This document shows, one piece after another, positions 16,901 to 24,843 of a DNA stretch of 64,000 nt. Origin of the DNA: Thiothrix sp. (GTDB lineage Bacteria; Pseudomonadota; Gammaproteobacteria; Thiotrichales; Thiotrichaceae). Position 1 is the first letter of the stretch. Every line of letters starts with the position of its first letter. The DNA lies in the NCBI RefSeq assembly GCF_028714775.1, contig NZ_JAQTLS010000022.1:1-64000 (forward strand). The letters are read 5' to 3'. A program made the position numbers and the translations under genes. The notes beneath the pieces are model-generated. The model was given only the letters and a program-made list of their open reading frames with translations, was not told the DNA's origin and searched no databases.

Positions 16901-17521
16901 ATGAACACCAGTATAGGCCAACTTTATATTGTTTCCGCCCCTTCCGGCGCGGGCAAATCCAGTCTACTTAACGCTTTGCGCGAACGGCTGGCGGATGTCG
17001 CCGTTTCCGTTTCGCACACCACCCGCCAGCCGCGCCCCGGCGAACAGGACGGCGTGCATTACCACTTCACCCCGGTGGAAACGTTCCGCCAGCAAGTCGC
17101 CGATGGCAATTTCCTCGAATACGCGCAAGTGTTCGATAACTATTACGGCACATCACGCCTGTCGGTAAATGCGCAATTGGAAACCGGCAAAGATGTGATC
17201 CTCGAAATCGACTGGCAAGGCGCACAGCAAGTCCGTGAACGGGCGCAAGGCGTGACCAGCATTTTCATCCTACCCCCCAGCACGACCGCCTTGAGCGAAC
17301 GCCTGCACGGGCGCGGGCAAGACAGCGCGGAAACCATCCAGCGGCGGATGCGTGATGCGCAAAATGAAATTTCGCATTACCCCGAATACGATTACGTGGT
17401 CATCAATGACCAATTTGACACCGCGTTGGAAGAATTGGTTTGCATTTTCCGCAGTGAACGCTTGCGGCTGGCGCGGCAAACCCAGCGGCACGCCGCTTTG
17501 TTGCACGAGTTGGTAAACTAA
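16901..17521 (+). CDS. gmk: Guanylate kinase
   Basis: Phosphorylates GMP to GDP with ATP. The 206-residue protein has the P-loop [10 protein letters not shown] near residues 13-22, the GMP-binding segment [11 protein letters not shown] with Ser, Arg and Tyr residues, and a lid rich in Arg ([10 protein letters not shown]). Normal length. Its stop overlaps the start of the next gene by one base (TAATG), so the two are probably coupled. Its usual neighbours rpoZ and spoT are not present here. Confidence 0.96.
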   Translation: MNTSIGQLYIVSAPSGAGKSSLLNALRERLADVAVSVSHTTRQPRPGEQDGVHYHFTPVETFRQQVADGNFLEYAQVFDNYYGTSRLSVNAQLETGKDVILEIDWQGAQQVRERAQGVTSIFILPPSTTALSERLHGRGQDSAETIQRRMRDAQNEISHYPEYDYVVINDQFDTALEELVCIFRSERLRLARQTQRHAALLHELVN

Positions 17522-18024
17522 TGGGCTTTAACGTTGTTAAATTCTCGCGCCAATGGCTAAAATTCCTCCCGGAAGGTCGCCGTTTGGAACTGTATCCGCC
17601 GTGGTGGATGCTACGTATCAAGGTGCTGGCGCTGGAAAACGAATGGCGGCACATCCGTATCCGCTTACCGCTGACATGGATTTCGCGCAATATGGGCGGC
17701 AGCATGTTTGGCGGCTTTCAGGCATCACTCGCTGACCCGATAGCGCCGCTGGCGTGCTCGAAAGTGTTCCCCACTTACCATGTGTGGACGCGGCATTTGA
17801 GCGTGGATTTTGTGCGCCCCGGCATTACCGACATGGAATTGCGTTTCGATTTCCCGGCGGAAAAGGAAGCAGAAATCCGCGCAGATTTGGCGCGGCGTAA
17901 CCGCAGCACTCCGAGTTTTGAATACGGGCTATACGACAATCAGGGGCGACTTTGCACTAAAGTAGTGTGTGTGGTGGCGATACGCCCGCCGGGGTATCTG
18001 GCCTCGGTCGGGTCTGCCACCTAA
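17521..18024 (+). CDS. DUF4442 hotdog-fold protein, putative thioesterase
   Basis: A 167-residue protein with the DUF4442/PaaI-like hotdog fold signature GGSMFGGFQASLADPIAPLA and the strand-forming VWTRHLSVDFVRPG. Members are putative acyl-CoA thioesterases, but a catalytic acidic residue is not obvious and the substrate is unknown. The start overlaps the gmk stop. Confidence 0.8.
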   Translation: MGFNVVKFSRQWLKFLPEGRRLELYPPWWMLRIKVLALENEWRHIRIRLPLTWISRNMGGSMFGGFQASLADPIAPLACSKVFPTYHVWTRHLSVDFVRPGITDMELRFDFPAEKEAEIRADLARRNRSTPSFEYGLYDNQGRLCTKVVCVVAIRPPGYLASVGSAT

Positions 18025-18053
18025 ATTATCCATTTTTTCAAGAGGGCTGACCG

Positions 18054-18647
18054 ATGTGCAGCAGTCGCAAAATGTCCCTGTTTGGGTATTTCCTGACAGG
18101 ATTCTTAGCCGTTTTATTGCTTGGCTTTACCCCGGACACGGTTCAGGCGGCGTCACACAAAGCCAAAGTGACGCACGTTGCCAGCAAACACCGCACGGCA
18201 CACAAGGCGCAGCGCCAGCGTGTTGCCAGCAAACGCCTGAAAGCTAAACGCGCTTCCGGCAAAAAAGTGGTTTGGAACATCAAACAGCAGCAAGGCAAGC
18301 TGTATCGGCGCGGTGGGGCAAGCCCTTCGACGGGGTTTGATTGCAGCGGCCTCACCCAATATGCCTACAAACGGGCGGGAGGCGTGCAAATTCCACGCAC
18401 AGCGGCTGCCCAATACCGTGTGGCGTCTAAAGTTTCCAGAAAAGCTGCCCGCAAAGGCGATTTGGTTTTCTTCCAAACCCGTGGGCGGCGCATAGGGCAT
18501 GTGGGCATTTATCTAGGGAATGGTCAGTTCATCCATTCCCCGCGCCCCGGAAAACGTGTCACCACCAGCCCCTTAAATGGCTATTGGGCACGGCATTTGG
18601 TGGGGTTCGGACGGATTCCGGGCGTTTGCCTGCCTATCGTTCCCTAG
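18054..18647 (+). CDS. NlpC/P60 family cell-wall hydrolase
   Basis: A 197-residue exported C40 peptidase. An N-terminal hydrophobic signal segment (about residues 9-28) ends near VQA-AS. A Lys/Arg/His-rich linker (about 30-80), which may bind polyanionic wall polymers or DNA, leads to the catalytic domain with STGFDCSGLTQYAY (catalytic Cys) and RIGHVGIYLGNGQFIHS (catalytic His). It cleaves peptidoglycan stem peptides. Its 3' end overlaps convergent rluB by 14 bp. Confidence 0.9.
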   Translation: MCSSRKMSLFGYFLTGFLAVLLLGFTPDTVQAASHKAKVTHVASKHRTAHKAQRQRVASKRLKAKRASGKKVVWNIKQQQGKLYRRGGASPSTGFDCSGLTQYAYKRAGGVQIPRTAAAQYRVASKVSRKAARKGDLVFFQTRGRRIGHVGIYLGNGQFIHSPRPGKRVTTSPLNGYWARHLVGFGRIPGVCLPIVP

Positions 18648-19512
18648 TTGGCCTGCCTGTCGTTCTGGCTGACCCACTGCGCGGACGCGGGGGTGGAGCC
18701 GGACGCGCTGCGGCATTGCTGCCTGCCCGTTGCTGGCTAGGGCGGGCGGCGGGCTTGAAATCGGAACCGTCATCGAAAGTCATATTGACCAAGCCGTATA
18801 GCTTGCGCAGTTCCCTGACTTCGAGTTCCTTGTGATGCCCGGTGCGCAGGTAACGCGGCAGCTCGATATTGCCGTAGCGGATGCGGATCAGGCGACTGAC
18901 TTTCACACCTTGCGATTCCCACAAACGGCGCACTTCACGGTTGCGGCCTTCGGCGAGCACCACGTGATACCAGTGGTTTGCACCTTCACCACCTGCGTCT
19001 TTAATGCGCAGGAAATTGGCTTTGCCGTCTTCGAGTTCCACCCCTTCTTGCAGGCGGATCAGCATTTCGTTATCGACTTGCCCCAACACGCGGCAGGCGT
19101 ATTCGCGCTCGACTTCGGAAGAGGGGTGCATCAGCTTGTTGGCAAGTTCGCCATCGGTGGTGAACAGCAGCAAACCGTCGGTGTTGATGTCGAGGCGACC
19201 GACCATGATCCAGCGTCCGGCGCGGATGTCAGGCAAACTATCGAAAACCGTGGCGCGGCCTTCCGTGTCGCTCATGGTGCAAACTTCGCCTGCGGGCTTG
19301 TTGTACATCAGCACTCTCGGCGTGGCGTGCAAGCGCGATTCGAGGTAGAGGCGTTGCCCACGCAGGGTCACTTGGTCACGCTCGTCAATGGCTTGACCGA
19401 CTTCGGCACGACGCCCGTTCACGAGGATTTCGCCTGCTTCAACCAGACGTTCGATTTCACGGCGTGAGCCATACCCAGCACGGGAGAGGAGTTTTTGGAT
19501 ACGTTCTTTCAT
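18634..19512 (-). CDS. rluB: 23S rRNA pseudouridine(2605) synthase
   Basis: About 292 residues: an S4 RNA-binding domain (IQKLLSRAGYGSRREIERLVEAGEI), then the RsuA-family catalytic domain with the active-site Asp in GRLDINTDGLLLFT, and a basic Arg/Pro/Ala-rich tail typical of RluB rather than RsuA. It modifies U2605 of 23S rRNA. The ATG at 19512 matches family starts; an in-frame GTG at 19530 is an alternative and neither has a clear ribosome site. Confidence 0.92.
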   Translation of the reverse strand: MKERIQKLLSRAGYGSRREIERLVEAGEILVNGRRAEVGQAIDERDQVTLRGQRLYLESRLHATPRVLMYNKPAGEVCTMSDTEGRATVFDSLPDIRAGRWIMVGRLDINTDGLLLFTTDGELANKLMHPSSEVEREYACRVLGQVDNEMLIRLQEGVELEDGKANFLRIKDAGGEGANHWYHVVLAEGRNREVRRLWESQGVKVSRLIRIRYGNIELPRYLRTGHHKELEVRELRKLYGLVNMTFDDGSDFKPAARPSQQRAGSNAAARPAPPPRPRSGSARTTGRPTRER

Positions 19513-19604
19513 AGGTAGTAATGGTATCACGCCGTAGCACTAAAAGGATAAGGGCATGGCAGCTATACTGTTTGTAAATCTCAACAACAATGGAGCGTGC
19601 CATC

Positions 19605-20225
19605 ATGACAAAACTGACTTTTTACACCAACCCGCAATCACGCGGACGCATCGCCCACTGGATGCTGGAAGAAATCGCCGAACCCTACGAAACCGTATGG
19701 CTGGATTACGCCACCACCATGCGAGCGCCGGAATACATCGCGGTCAATCCGATGGGTAAAGTGCCTGCCTTGCAACACGGCACTGCCTTGGTGACGGAAA
19801 CTGCCGCGATTTGCGCTTACCTCGCCGACCGTTTCCCGGAAAAAAACCTGATCCCACCCGCCAATGACCCGGCACGAGCAGCGTATTTCCGCTGGCTGTT
19901 TTTTGCGGCAGGGCCGTTGGAACAAGCCGTTACCGCCAAATCCCTTGGCTGGCAAATCCCTGAGGGCAAATACGCTTTTGTCGGTTTCGGCAGCTATGAG
20001 AAAACCATCGACACGCTGGAACAGGCGCTTGCCAACACGACCTATCTCTGCGGCGAACAATTCACCGCCGCCGATGTGTATGTCGGCTCGCATCTCGGCT
20101 GGGGAATGCTGTTCGGCACGATTGAAAAATACCCGGTGTTCGAGGCGTATGTGGCACGGCTTTATGCCCGCCCAGCGTACTTGCAAGCCAACCGCCTTAA
20201 CGAGGAAAAGCTAAAACAACCTTGA
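19605..20225 (+). CDS. Glutathione S-transferase family protein
   Basis: A 206-residue cytosolic GST. The thioredoxin-like N-terminal domain starts LTFYTNPQSRGRIAHWMLEE and has the glutathione-binding NPMGKVPALQ and the ETAAICAYLA segment; an all-helical C-terminal domain follows. The start at 19605 (GGAG 13 bp upstream) is preferred to an ATG 15 bp earlier without a ribosome site. The substrate is unknown. Confidence 0.9.
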   Translation: MTKLTFYTNPQSRGRIAHWMLEEIAEPYETVWLDYATTMRAPEYIAVNPMGKVPALQHGTALVTETAAICAYLADRFPEKNLIPPANDPARAAYFRWLFFAAGPLEQAVTAKSLGWQIPEGKYAFVGFGSYEKTIDTLEQALANTTYLCGEQFTAADVYVGSHLGWGMLFGTIEKYPVFEAYVARLYARPAYLQANRLNEEKLKQP

Positions 20226-20269
20226 GTTTCGCCCCATCAAGTCGTCGGCTCGGCGCACGGAAAACGCCT

Positions 20270-20674
20270 TTACGCCATCGAGTGCAGGCCGATCATGTTG
20301 CCTTCGGTATCGAGCACCAAGGCCATGAAACCATTTTTACCGATGGACATTTTTTCCTTGAAAATACTGCCACCGTTTTCCGCAGCGCGGGCGGCTTCCA
20401 CCGCGCAATCCAGACAATGGAAATACACTACGGTGGTGTTGCCGCCGGAGGGGACTCCTTCCATTTTCACCAATGCGCCCGCTGCGCCGTAATTTTCATA
20501 CGACATGGGGAAAGTCCAATATTCCATGGGTGGAGAGGAAGCGTCCGGCTCGCACATTGCGTCAGAGCCGTCCAAGTTTTCCAACTTGCCATCAAAGACG
20601 GCTTCGTAAAAGGCTTTGGCGCGTTCCATGTCTTGCACATAGATTTCAAACCAGCCGATAGGGTTATTTTTCAT
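20270..20674 (-). CDS. VOC family protein (glyoxalase/bleomycin-resistance fold)
   Basis: A 134-residue vicinal-oxygen-chelate protein starting MKNNPIGWFEIYVQDMERAKAFYEAVF, the typical opening, and ending ...VLDTEGNMIGLHS. AAGGAG precedes the ATG at 20674, whereas the longer open frame adds 26 unrelated codons. The DUF family closest in feel is the YdcJ/PhnB-like small VOC proteins of unknown substrate. It sits with SRPBCC proteins, a common neighbourhood. Confidence 0.85.
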   Translation of the reverse strand: MKNNPIGWFEIYVQDMERAKAFYEAVFDGKLENLDGSDAMCEPDASSPPMEYWTFPMSYENYGAAGALVKMEGVPSGGNTTVVYFHCLDCAVEAARAAENGGSIFKEKMSIGKNGFMALVLDTEGNMIGLHSMA

Positions 20675-20748
20675 GATGTTGCTCCTTTGGTGTGTTGTAA
20701 AAGTATAGCCTAGCGCTCCCCTACTGGCAGCATCAGGCCAGTCGTGTT

Positions 20749-21195
20749 TCATTCATCTGGAATGGCTGCTTCGACAAGCTGTGCAAGCAGGGTCAGCGAT
20801 TCCTGCCAACCTAGGTAACAGGCTTCCGTTGGAATGGCATCCGGTATGCCTTCTTGGACGATGTTGACTTCCGTGCCGCAGAATATCGGTTTCAAGGTGA
20901 TGGTATTACGCATTCCCCCCGCTAAATTTGGGTCGTCGAATATGTCGGAGTGGCAGATACGTTCGTTTGGTATCAGTTCAAGATATTCCCCACCGAATGA
21001 ATGGGTTGAGCCGGTAGAGAAATTGGTGAACGACATTTTGAATGTACCGCCAACGCTGGCATCCAGATGATGTACTTTGCCGGTGAAGCCGTGTGGCGGC
21101 AACCACTTGACCATGGCGTCAGGGTCAAGGAAGGCGCGGTAAATCCGTTCCGGTGGTGCACGCATTACGCGATGCAGTTTGACAGTGCTAGGCAT
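20749..21195 (-). CDS. SRPBCC / AHSA1 domain protein
   Basis: A 148-residue START/Bet v1-like protein (VKLHRVMRAPPERIYRAFLDPDAMVKWLPPHGF...) ending CYLGWQESLTLLAQLVEA. AHSA1-type proteins bind hydrophobic ligands; the role here is unknown. The ATG at 21195 has GGAAG before it and overlaps by 8 bp the stop of a small upstream SRPBCC remnant (21188-21346), suggesting coupled translation. Confidence 0.88.
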   Translation of the reverse strand: MPSTVKLHRVMRAPPERIYRAFLDPDAMVKWLPPHGFTGKVHHLDASVGGTFKMSFTNFSTGSTHSFGGEYLELIPNERICHSDIFDDPNLAGGMRNTITLKPIFCGTEVNIVQEGIPDAIPTEACYLGWQESLTLLAQLVEAAIPDE

Positions 21196-21346
21196 GATAT
21201 TCTTCCTTCGCCTCAACGTGGCGCTTGAAGTTGTTGAGAATGGCTTGCCAGCCTTGCTGTTGCTCAATGGAATGCGTCTGCTCGGCATCGAAGCCCCTGA
21301 CGCGCTCGATTGGAGCCGCGTTGGTGGTTTCAACGTTGATTTTCAT
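21188..21346 (-). pseudogene. Internally deleted SRPBCC/AHSA1 remnant, 52 codons, still open
   Basis: With a good ribosome site (AAAGGAG) and ATG at 21346, this frame encodes MKINVETTNAAPIERV, the typical first strand and helix of SRPBCC proteins, and then jumps directly to GFDAEQTHSIEQQQGWQAI and LNNFKRHVEA, the typical C-terminal helix of the same family. About 90 central residues are missing, without a frameshift. It is either decaying or a retained microprotein. Its stop overlaps the start of the intact SRPBCC gene downstream, so the pair probably arose as a tandem duplicate. Confidence 0.7.
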
Positions 21347-21432
21347 GATGGTCTCCTTTGGTGGTTATCTATTTGTTAGAGCTGGTATTGTTCCAGAAAT
21401 TCGCGGGCTTGCTGCAAGGCAATTGCTCTGCC

Positions 21433-22011
21433 TCAATACAAGGTTTCACCCTTCTCCAACATGTCGAGATACTGATCAAACCGCTTCTGCCGCGTCTCCG
21501 GTTTCTTGGCGGTTTGCAGCCGGTAGGCAATCGCGTAACGGCTCTGCTTAGTCAGGGTGGTGAAAAACGCTTGGGCAACGGGGCGTTCCGCTAGTGCTGC
21601 CATGAAATCATCCGGCAGAGTCATTTCGCTGGCGGGGGCATAGGCGGCTTCCCAACGCCCATCGGCTTGCGCAGCTTCCACATGAATCATGCCGGGTGGC
21701 TGCATCCGTCCTGCGGTGAGCAGACGTTCGACGTGTTCGCGGTTGCGCTTTGACCAGTTGCTACCAGCGCGGCGCGGGGTGAAACGTTGCAGGAATGCTT
21801 GATCGTCCAGCGACTTCTTTACCCCGTCGATCCAGCCCCAGCAGAGGGCTTCGATCACGGCTTCGTTCCAGTCAACGCTGGGTTGACCGGAGGCTTTCTT
21901 GTAAATCTTCAGCCACAGCTCTGGCTCGCTGGCGTGGTTGGCTTCCAGCCAGTTCCAGAAATCATCGGGAGTGGCGAAAGCGCGGATGCGGCTGTGGTTG
22001 GGTTCAGGCAT
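21433..22011 (-). CDS. YdeI/OmpD-associated (DUF1905-like) family protein
   Basis: A 192-residue cytoplasmic protein with the YdeI signature: FWNWLEANHASEPELWLKIYKKASG near the N-terminus, EALCWGWIDG in the middle and RFTPRRAGSNWSKRN. GGAGGA precedes the ATG at 22011; the longer open frame of 21 extra codons is unsupported. Function is uncertain; related YdeI has been linked to stress resistance. Confidence 0.88.
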   Translation of the reverse strand: MPEPNHSRIRAFATPDDFWNWLEANHASEPELWLKIYKKASGQPSVDWNEAVIEALCWGWIDGVKKSLDDQAFLQRFTPRRAGSNWSKRNREHVERLLTAGRMQPPGMIHVEAAQADGRWEAAYAPASEMTLPDDFMAALAERPVAQAFFTTLTKQSRYAIAYRLQTAKKPETRQKRFDQYLDMLEKGETLY

Positions 22012-22189
22012 GATGATCCTCCGGCTAGTTCGATTATAGTGTGCAGTTGGCTTGCGCACCGCCCAGCACTTCACAAAACTTTACATTCGCGCCACATTCC
22101 AGCAATGCCCGCCGCGCATGATGTACCCATACCAGATCACACACTGGTTGACGAAAACCAAGTAACTGATTTTGAATGGAGTACATCTC

Positions 22190-22582
22190 ATGACTGACGA
22201 AACCAAAACCACGGAAACCAGCGAAACCACCGCGAACACCGTTGAAACCCCTGAGAATAACGCGCAAGACAGCAAACCGTTTGGCGCTTGCCGTTGGAGC
22301 AAATGCCGCCCGTTTGGTGGTGAAAAAGGTGACTGGCACGGCAAACATTGCTGCAAGCGAAAAGCGCTATTCGGCGTGATCATCATTGCCTTACTGAGCT
22401 TTTTAGCGGGCAAAGGTTGCAGCCATCACCACGATGGACACCTGCGCATGGGGCACATGGAACAGCCCAGCGTGACGCAAGCCTACAATGGGCAAGTGCA
22501 ACAACTGCCATTAAGCATGGTGCTGGATGGCATTGCCGCAACCCCCGACCAACGCGCCAAAGCGGTTAATTTGCTGCATTAA
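22190..22582 (+). CDS. Small Cys/His-rich single-pass membrane protein before a two-component system
   Basis: A 130-residue protein of no recognised family. A Thr/Glu-rich start (about residues 1-30) leads to a cytoplasmic Cys/His/Trp cluster (CRWSKC...HGKHCCKRK), one transmembrane helix (about 62-75), and then GKGCSHHHDGHLRMGHM, a His/Met-rich segment predicted outside. The clusters suggest metal binding. The last third resembles the helical end of small periplasmic sensor-like proteins. It lies 100 bp before a CpxR/OmpR-type regulator and kinase whose own sensor loop is tiny, so it could be their sensory partner; that is inference. Confidence 0.6.
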   Translation: MTDETKTTETSETTANTVETPENNAQDSKPFGACRWSKCRPFGGEKGDWHGKHCCKRKALFGVIIIALLSFLAGKGCSHHHDGHLRMGHMEQPSVTQAYNGQVQQLPLSMVLDGIAATPDQRAKAVNLLH

Positions 22583-22629
22583 TCGGGATTCTCAAGCACT
22601 ATAGTCACACGCTTGTGACACAAAAGGCG

Positions 22630-22652
22630 GCGTTACTCCGATGGGGTAACGC
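22630..22652 (+). terminator. Hairpin between the Cys/His-rich protein and the response regulator
   Basis: GCGTTACTCC and GGGGTAACGC pair over 10 bp (one T-G wobble) with a 3-nt loop, followed by TTTGCTTG. It can act as a partial terminator or attenuator that lowers expression of the two-component genes relative to the small membrane protein. The T-run is short, so read-through is expected. Confidence 0.5.
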
Positions 22653-22684
22653 TTTGCTTGTTGGAGAAATGCCTGGGAGGAATC

Positions 22685-23395
22685 ATGCCAGACCCTTTGC
22701 TATTGATTGACGACGATGTGCGCTTAAGCCAAATGCTGGTGCAATACCTCGCCGAAGCGGGTTATGCGGTGACGTGCGCCCACACCGGAAAAAGCGGCTT
22801 GCAACTCGCCGCGCAAGGGCATTGGGCGTTGATTATTCTGGATTTGATGCTGCCCGATGCAGATGGCTTGGATTTGTGCCGCACCTTACGCGTTGGCAAT
22901 ACCGCGCAAATCCCGATCCTGATGCTCACTGCACGCGGCGATGCCACCGACCGCATTATCGGCCTAGAAATAGGTGCGGATGATTACTTACCCAAACCGT
23001 TTGAACCACGTGAATTACGCGCCCGCATCAAAGCGATTTTACGCCGTGGCACACGCGATGCTGCGCATGTCCCCGTATTGCGTTTCGGACGTTTGGAAAT
23101 CGACCGCGAAGCCCGTGAAATCCGCGTCGATGGACAAGTGCGCGAAGTCACCAGTTACCAATTCGACCTGCTCGTGGCAATGGCGGAACGCGCCGGACGG
23201 GTATTGAGCCGCGACCAACTCATGGACATGGTGAAAGGCGAACCGTTGGAAGCCTTCGACCGTTCGATTGATGTGCATATTTCACGCTTACGCGCCGCGA
23301 TTGAAGACAACCCCAAGCATCCGCGCCGCATCCTGACCCTGCGCGGCGCAGGTTATGTGTTCGCCCGTGCGCAAGACAGCGATGATACCTTATGA
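22685..23395 (+). CDS. OmpR/CpxR-type response regulator
   Basis: A 236-residue regulator with a receiver domain (LLIDDDVRLSQ acidic pair, phospho-acceptor Asp in IILDLMLPDADG, Thr in MLTARGD, Lys in YLPKPFEP) and a winged-helix DNA-binding domain (DVHISRLRAAIEDNPKHPRRILTL...GYVF). GGGAGG precedes the ATG at 22685. Its stop overlaps the start of the kinase (ATGA). Confidence 0.94.
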   Translation: MPDPLLLIDDDVRLSQMLVQYLAEAGYAVTCAHTGKSGLQLAAQGHWALIILDLMLPDADGLDLCRTLRVGNTAQIPILMLTARGDATDRIIGLEIGADDYLPKPFEPRELRARIKAILRRGTRDAAHVPVLRFGRLEIDREAREIRVDGQVREVTSYQFDLLVAMAERAGRVLSRDQLMDMVKGEPLEAFDRSIDVHISRLRAAIEDNPKHPRRILTLRGAGYVFARAQDSDDTL

Positions 23396-24477
23396 AATTT
23401 AAACGCCACTGCCCAGCCAACCACGGTGCGCAAGCGATGCGCGAACACTTGCACCAGCATTACTTGCAGCATGTTGAAAGCGTGGAAGAGCCGCGCCGTT
23501 TCCACCGTCTGCGCAAACGGCTGTTCTGGCAAATCTACGTGGTGGTGATCAGCAGCGTGTTGCTGGTGTCGGCACTGTCCGGTTTGTTGCTGCATTTGCG
23601 GGCGCAAGGCGTAACCCACATCCCGATTATTCCGCTGCTGATGTTGACCGCGTTGGTGGTGTCGCTGGGCGCGTACCCGATTGCGCGTCGCCTCACTTAC
23701 CGTTTGGAACAATTGCGCCAAAGCGTGGAAGCTTTGGGCGAAGGCAAACTCGAAACCCGCATGACCGTGAAAGGCTGCGATGAAGTCGCGGTACTCGCCA
23801 GCAGTTTCAACCAATCCGCCGCCCGCATCCAAGCCCTGCTTGCCGGACACCGCCAATTGCTGGCAAATGCCTCGCACGAATTGCGTTCGCCACTGGCGCG
23901 GATGCAAATGAGCCTCGCCATGCTTGCCGAACAGCAACACCTTGAAAACACGCCCGCCGTCACTGCGATGCGCCAAGACATGCGCGAACTCAACCAATTG
24001 GTGGAAGAAATCCTGCTCGCCAGCCGTTTGGATACTTTGGAAATTCCGCTCGAAAGCCAGCCCGTCGACCTCGCCGCCTTGCTGGTGGAAGAATGTGCGC
24101 GAGTGGCTGCCGATTGCGAAGCCCAAACCTTACAAGTCATGGGCGATGAGCGTTTACTACGCCGTTTAATCCGTAACTTGCTAGAAAATGCGCGACGGCA
24201 CGGCGGCGGGGATGTCATCGCGCGACTTTTTAGCCCCGCTGCCGACAGCGTTACCCTGCAAGTATTGGATCGCGGCGCAGGCATTCCCCCCGCCGCGCAA
24301 GCCCACGTTTTTGAACCCTTCTATCGCCCCGCCGGGCACGGCGAAGCGCAAGGCGGCTGGGGTTTAGGCTTAAGTCTGGTCAAGCAAATTGCCACCCGTC
24401 ACGGCGGCAGCGTGGTTTGCCAAGCCAGAGACGGCGGCGGCACGGTGTTTGCGGTGGAATTGCCTGCGTTGGCGTAA
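23392..24477 (+). CDS. CpxA-like sensor histidine kinase with minimal periplasmic loop
   Basis: A 361-residue kinase. Two transmembrane helices (about residues 47-70 and 78-96) are joined by only about ten residues, so a large sensor domain is lacking. A HAMP-like linker (RRLTYRLEQLRQSVEALGEGKLETR), an H-box ANASHELRSPLARMQ and an ATPase domain (LLENARRHGGG, DRGAGIPP, GWGLGLSLVKQ) follow. The N-terminal cytoplasmic tail is His-rich (REHLHQHYLQH). Such kinases often depend on a partner for sensing; the upstream Cys/His-rich protein is a candidate. Confidence 0.93.
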   Translation: MKFKRHCPANHGAQAMREHLHQHYLQHVESVEEPRRFHRLRKRLFWQIYVVVISSVLLVSALSGLLLHLRAQGVTHIPIIPLLMLTALVVSLGAYPIARRLTYRLEQLRQSVEALGEGKLETRMTVKGCDEVAVLASSFNQSAARIQALLAGHRQLLANASHELRSPLARMQMSLAMLAEQQHLENTPAVTAMRQDMRELNQLVEEILLASRLDTLEIPLESQPVDLAALLVEECARVAADCEAQTLQVMGDERLLRRLIRNLLENARRHGGGDVIARLFSPAADSVTLQVLDRGAGIPPAAQAHVFEPFYRPAGHGEAQGGWGLGLSLVKQIATRHGGSVVCQARDGGGTVFAVELPALA

Positions 24478-24501
24478 CAGGGATCGGCACGAGTTAACAA
24501 A

Positions 24502-24555
24502 AGATACTATAATATCTCTTGTATTCATTTTAGCGATTTTAGGGATACTATAATG
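24502..24555. promoter_or_regulatory. Repeated operator/promoter element of the hipBA module
   Basis: The 11-mer GATACTATAAT occurs at 24503-24513 and again at 24544-24554, 41 bp apart (about four helical turns); the second copy runs into the antitoxin ATG. The first copy is inside a small inverted repeat AGATA-N6-TATCT (24502-24517). Each copy contains a TATAAT -10 sequence. This fits autoregulation by a HipB-type antitoxin binding two sites. Confidence 0.5.
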
Positions 24556-24843
24556 CCTATTATTTTCCAAATACCCGACACGCTGCTGAAAACCATCGCC
24601 ACCCAAGCCAAAGCGCAACGGTTGGCTTCCAACCTCACGCGGCGCACTTTGGCAGAGAAATCCGGCGTTGCCGAAGCCAGCATCAAACGCTTTGAAACCA
24701 CCGGGCAAATTAGCTTTCACAGCCTGCTGAAACTCGCGTTCGCCCTGAATTGCATGGATGATTTCAACCGCCTGTTTGCGGAAAAGCCACCGCAAACCAT
24801 CGCCGATTTGCAAACCACGTCGCGCCAACGGGGGAGTTTATGA
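24553..24843 (+). CDS. XRE-family antitoxin, HipB-like
   Basis: A 96-residue helix-turn-helix protein (RRTLAEKSGVAEASIKRFETTGQISFHSLLKLAFAL) that lies directly before a HipA kinase gene with a 4-bp overlap (ATGA). By analogy it represses the operon and neutralises the toxin. Two operator-like repeats precede it, one overlapping the start codon. Confidence 0.85.
   Translation: MPIIFQIPDTLLKTIATQAKAQRLASNLTRRTLAEKSGVAEASIKRFETTGQISFHSLLKLAFALNCMDDFNRLFAEKPPQTIADLQTTSRQRGSL

Noticed and set aside
21376-21432. Seventeen sense codons in frame after the YdeI-family stop (GRAIALQQAREFLEQYQL)
   Set aside because: Could be a read-through tail or a leftover of another gene, but it is too short to assign and has no start.
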